Source of the DNA: Nitrospina sp052156635
GTDB lineage: Bacteria > Nitrospinota > Nitrospinia > Nitrospinales > Nitrospinaceae
DNA: 64,000 nucleotides
Reading direction: 5' to 3'
Assembly: GCF_052156635.1 (NCBI RefSeq)
Contig: NZ_JBQKUO010000004.1
Span: 1-64,000, forward strand
Both the position numbers and the translations under genes were made by a program. Of this stretch, positions 62,301-64,000 are shown piece after piece. The number at the start of each line of letters is the position of its first letter. Position 1 is the stretch's first letter. The notes under the pieces are model-generated. The model had not been told where the DNA came from. It did no database searches and was given only the letters and a program-made list of their open reading frames with translations.

Positions 62301-62772
62301 TGCTCAACACGTTCCGCGGCATGACGTACTGCATCGCCGCCTCAATCGGCACGACGAGGATGGGGCATTTGTTCTCTCCCAGCTTGTCGAGCACATCCAG
62401 TCGCTCGCCCGAAACCTCGCTCAGCGGAGACAGCGGTTCGTAGGGCAACAACTCCCAGGTAGGAAAGAATTGCGGAACGGGCCGCAGGTTTTCATATTTC
62501 AGGAAAAACCGCAGGTCGCCAAGCAGGGCTTCCCCACTGTTCTGGTCGGCGGTGACGATGACCAGCGGACGCCGAAGGGCTTTCCACATTCGAGCCAGAA
62601 ACCAGGCGCGCGAAGCCCCGGTCAAGCCCTCGACCGTGGACGCACCGGCGCCCTCTTCCAGCGAATGGAACAATTCGTCCCACCCACTTTGGGTCGGGGG
62701 CATGACTGCATTCAACGTATTGGCGGAACTGTTCATGAATGGATTGACTGCCAGGGGATCAGGACTTCGCAT
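59299..62772 (-). CDS. mfd: Transcription-repair coupling factor
   Basis: Removes RNA polymerase stalled at lesions and recruits UvrA. The 1,157-residue protein shows the whole Mfd plan: UvrB-like N-domain, RNAP-interaction domain, and the RecG-like translocase with Walker A GDVGYGKTEVAMRAA (about 628-642), DEEQRFGVKHKE, SATPIPRTLHFS, and VESGLDIPSANTIIINRADQFGLAQLYQLRGRVGR. The C-terminal UvrA-binding-inhibiting domain ends in LRQLVRPLDEE. Start is ATG 62772, overlapping the stop of the upstream 120-residue gene by 14 bases; a second in-frame ATG at 62736 is possible. It is followed by two chaperone genes, apparently as one operon. Confidence 0.97.
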   Translation of the reverse strand: MRSPDPLAVNPFMNSSANTLNAVMPPTQSGWDELFHSLEEGAGASTVEGLTGASRAWFLARMWKALRRPLVIVTADQNSGEALLGDLRFFLKYENLRPVPQFFPTWELLPYEPLSPLSEVSGERLDVLDKLGENKCPILVVPIEAAMQYVMPRNVLSNLTYPVKRGESVDRELLELCLVDNGFRRSKMVEEPGEFSSRGDILDLYLPSSVNPIRVEFFGDEVESIRHFDVTSQISVEEIDAFKVLPVREICLTQKECEEGVGRILDHAREQAVDRGKLNELLEKLRHLQTFSGIEFLSPFFYDQTESLFDHLPADALLVLDEKDALEEKADRYESLIHDEYVRCQEREEVAPQPDKLYLDKEGLFQTMQSRRHVVLNTLKLTEGASHSFDVKSIPGFQGRFDGFADAARDWQKERFEVTVVAPTKGHVRRVNELLLEKELNLPVMTGQISNGFQLPESGHVFVAEHEIFGRTHKHRFRRKPKSASFQRGFKDLKVGDLLVHVDYGIGKYLGTRELKTSIGGGEFMEILYANDQKLYLPMDGLAYVQKYQGAGEDNPPLSQLGGAQWKRQKKKVKDSLREMAGDLLKIYAAREVAEGNAYSTDPVLMQEFSDSFEYVETDDQLKAIEEIHEDMEKSKPMDRLICGDVGYGKTEVAMRAAFRAVLDKKQVAVLVPTTILAQQHLNTFRERFHMYPVSIDMVSRFRTAREQKEVLRRLKEGKLDIIIGTHRLLSKDVQFHNLGLMIIDEEQRFGVKHKEQLKKLRASLDILTLSATPIPRTLHFSLMGVRDLSVIETPPSDRLAIKTYIRKFDDKTIRDAIMREMDRGGQIFFVHNKVHSIHSVAALIKKIVPEVRIGIAHGQLQERMLEKVMKQFIDKEIDLLLCTSIVESGLDIPSANTIIINRADQFGLAQLYQLRGRVGRYKHQAYAYMLIPGTMVVSEDARKRLMALEEMSDLGAGFQLAARDMEIRGTGNMLGKNQSGHISTVGFDLYCKLLEETIRESQGEKVEEKVETEMDFQIRGYIPKDYIADLNQRLESYQRLQLVGDLDGLEAFRKELNDRFGAIPSETGKLLALMEVKILCQRLHITRAQRSGEYVYLKIAPTTPMKSESLTALLDLRLSLVSEYEIRVKVDNAGWKKDIERVTEYLRQLVRPLDEE

Positions 62773-63121
62773 TTTCAGGGAGCAGGTGTTCCCACTTCGA
62801 CTCTCCCTTGATCTTGAAATTAACAGTGACGATGAAAGACGTGCCTTCGTAAAAATTCAACTTGTAGTTGCCGCCGCCAAACCGTTCGAACAGATACTCT
62901 TCACAGTTGTCGCGGAAGCCATTGAATTCTTCGAGGGTGAATTTGGCGATCTCGTAAAAATAAATCGAGACGCCTTCATACACGCCCACGAGCAGGGTGA
63001 GGTTGATCCGCTGGTAAATCTCTTCGAAACGCTGGTCGCATTCTTCGGAGGTGGGGTCCCGCTTGAGTTCCCGTTTCAGCTTGGGTTTGTAGTAATCTCG
63101 AAAAGCCTTTTTGACCCACAT
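62759..63121 (-). CDS. Hypothetical 120-residue protein upstream of mfd
   Basis: I do not recognise the family. It is a mixed alpha/beta protein with an N-terminal basic helix (KKAFRDYYKPKLKRELKRD), a central helix with ISYFYEIAKFT-like alternation (written YEGVSIYFYEIAKFTLEEF) and C-terminal strands (YKLNFYEGTSFIVTVNFKIKG). No signal peptide or cysteine pair points to a role, apart from two isolated cysteines. The stop overlaps the mfd start by 14 bases, so translation may be coupled. The upstream region is shared with the divergent amidase gene and contains that gene's promoter. Confidence 0.65.
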   Translation of the reverse strand: MWVKKAFRDYYKPKLKRELKRDPTSEECDQRFEEIYQRINLTLLVGVYEGVSIYFYEIAKFTLEEFNGFRDNCEEYLFERFGGGNYKLNFYEGTSFIVTVNFKIKGESKWEHLLPENAKS

Positions 63122-63161
63122 GATTCAGATTCTGATAGTTGTTGGGGTTGATCAAAAGTCG

Positions 63162-63190
63162 TTGCCGTGAGGCAAAACATTTCTTATACT
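63162..63190 (+). promoter_or_regulatory. Promoter of the carbamoylputrescine-amidase-like gene
   Basis: TTGCCG (63162-63167) and TATACT (63185-63190) are separated by 17 bases, 48 bases before the ATG. Directly downstream, at the expected transcription start, lies a perfect 11-base palindrome CCCCTGAGGGG (63191-63201). Confidence 0.65.
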
Positions 63191-63237
63191 CCCCTGAGGG
63201 GAAACAAAACGAAAAACCAGTTTAATTTTAATCAATT

Positions 63238-64000
63238 ATGAGCACAAATACCAAGACAGAAATCGTCCGGGTCGGTCTCGTGCAGATGTCCTGCAACGAG
63301 AATCCGGATGACAACCTTAGAGAGGCTGTCCGGGGCATCCGAAAGGCTGCGGAAAACGGGGCGCAGATCGTCTGTCTGCAGGAACTCTACCGCTCGCAAT
63401 ATTTCTGTCAGGTGGAGGATACCGACCGGTTTCGGCTGGCGGAACCCATTCCCGGCCCCTCCACCGAGGCTTTTGGTCCTCTTGCCAGGGAGTTGTCGAT
63501 TGTGCTCATCGTGCCGCTGTTCGAAAAACGCTCCGCCGGACTGTACCACAACAGCGCTATCGTGTTTGACGCCGACGGTTCGGTGGCCGGGCATTACCGC
63601 AAAATGCACATACCGGACGATCCCGGCTTCTACGAAAAGTTTTACTTCGCACCCGGCGACAACGGGTTCCAGGCCATCGACACCCGCTACGGAAAAATCG
63701 GCGTGCTCATCTGCTGGGACCAGTGGTTCCCGGAGGGAGCTCGGTTGACGGCTCTGGCGGGCGCGCAAATTTTGTTTTACCCCACGGCCATCGGGTTTCA
63801 GGACTTCGACTCCGAAGTCGCCTCCAAACAGGCGAATGCCTGGGAGACGATCCAGAAATCGCATTCCATCGCCAACGGGGTGTTCACCGTTGCGGTGAAC
63901 CGCGTCGGCCGGGAACACAATATTCAGTTCTGGGGCCGCTCGTTCGTATGTGGGCCACTGGGTGAGGTCCTGGCCCAGGCGTCTGACGAATGCCCTGAAG
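63238..64000 (+). CDS. aguB: N-carbamoylputrescine-amidase-like nitrilase-fold hydrolase (3' end cut by window)
   Basis: The reading frame starts at ATG 63238 and runs off the right edge; 254 residues are visible of an expected ~290. It is a nitrilase-superfamily amidase with the Glu-Lys-Cys triad: glutamate in CLQELYRSQYF (about residue 46), lysine in GHYRKMHIPDDPGFYEKF and cysteine in IGVLICWDQWFPEGARL (about 159). The close run of family blocks (LVQMSC, PIPGPSTE, FAPGDNGF, QKSHSIANG, QFWGRSFVCGP) matches AguB, which hydrolyses N-carbamoylputrescine to putrescine after agmatine deiminase. aguA would be expected downstream, outside the window. A promoter and a palindrome precede it. Confidence 0.9.
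   Translation, partial: MSTNTKTEIVRVGLVQMSCNENPDDNLREAVRGIRKAAENGAQIVCLQELYRSQYFCQVEDTDRFRLAEPIPGPSTEAFGPLARELSIVLIVPLFEKRSAGLYHNSAIVFDADGSVAGHYRKMHIPDDPGFYEKFYFAPGDNGFQAIDTRYGKIGVLICWDQWFPEGARLTALAGAQILFYPTAIGFQDFDSEVASKQANAWETIQKSHSIANGVFTVAVNRVGREHNIQFWGRSFVCGPLGEVLAQASDECPE

Overview
The window looks like a chromosomal segment of a Gram-negative, moderately GC-rich bacterium. The best guess is the Nitrospinota (Nitrospina-like), an inference from gene content: a split b6-type quinol oxidase complex with Rieske protein and a very large multiheme cytochrome c, a mitochondrial-type aconitase, a HmuY-like protein, DUF507 pairs and LarB/LarC. About 64 protein genes, three tRNAs and one probable structured RNA (6S-like) fill it densely. 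I see no rRNA, CRISPR array, insertion sequence, integrase or prophage, and no gene I recognise as a transcription factor.

Layout. 1-12.4 kb: glyA (cut by the window edge) and rpiB behind a structured RNA; a pentapeptide-repeat protein; a degenerate CPBP protease; tatC; a promoter-led unit of a tiny gene, tRNA-Gly and two DUF507 genes; larC; a Fur-box-controlled ferredoxin; tRNA-Met; an MBL-fold enzyme; a leucine-rich repeat protein with a polyglutamate tail; a hydrolase. 12.5-30 kb: aconitase; a TPR/M48 protease/SH3 envelope cluster; gpsA-larB; an SDR epimerase; tsaD; ctpA; the ftsE-ftsX-envC cell-division operon with ATGA-type overlaps; a HmuY-SUMF1 pair; ribonuclease E/G. 30-38.2 kb: a divergent phosphoglycerate kinase, then three large overlapping glycosylation genes (GT9; DUF115+CgeB; GT4+CgeB+methyltransferase). 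38.4-42.1 kb: a Moco sulfite-oxidase-like enzyme, a coupled SUMF1-LRR pair, metF, a membrane-anchored Mrr-like protein. 42.1-49 kb: the respiratory cluster Rieske - cytochrome b6 - subunit IV - octaheme cytochrome c - small membrane protein, plus a flavoprotein without redox cysteines. 49-63 kb: gap-tpiA-secG-tRNA-Leu, folP-pdxJ, and mfd-parvulin-SurA-tilS-ftsH. The window ends in a carbamoylputrescine-amidase-like gene.

How parts fit together. The respiratory cluster would oxidise quinol and pass electrons through Rieske and eight c-type hemes. FtsEX-EnvC and CtpA serve septal peptidoglycan remodelling; SurA, the parvulin lipoprotein, the M48 protease and FtsH serve envelope protein quality. 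Gap and TpiA sit together, but the pgk normally found between them lies 19 kb away and is unusually long.

The most interesting points are the long nested hairpin with terminator features between the Rieske and cytochrome b genes, the coiled-coil octaheme cytochrome, the overlapping glycosylation cassette, the displaced pgk, the 6S-like RNA, the Fur box, and a recurring theme of family members that have lost catalytic residues (CPBP, Mrr-like, Lpd-like, FGE-like). Every assignment here comes from reading sequence motifs; no database search was run.
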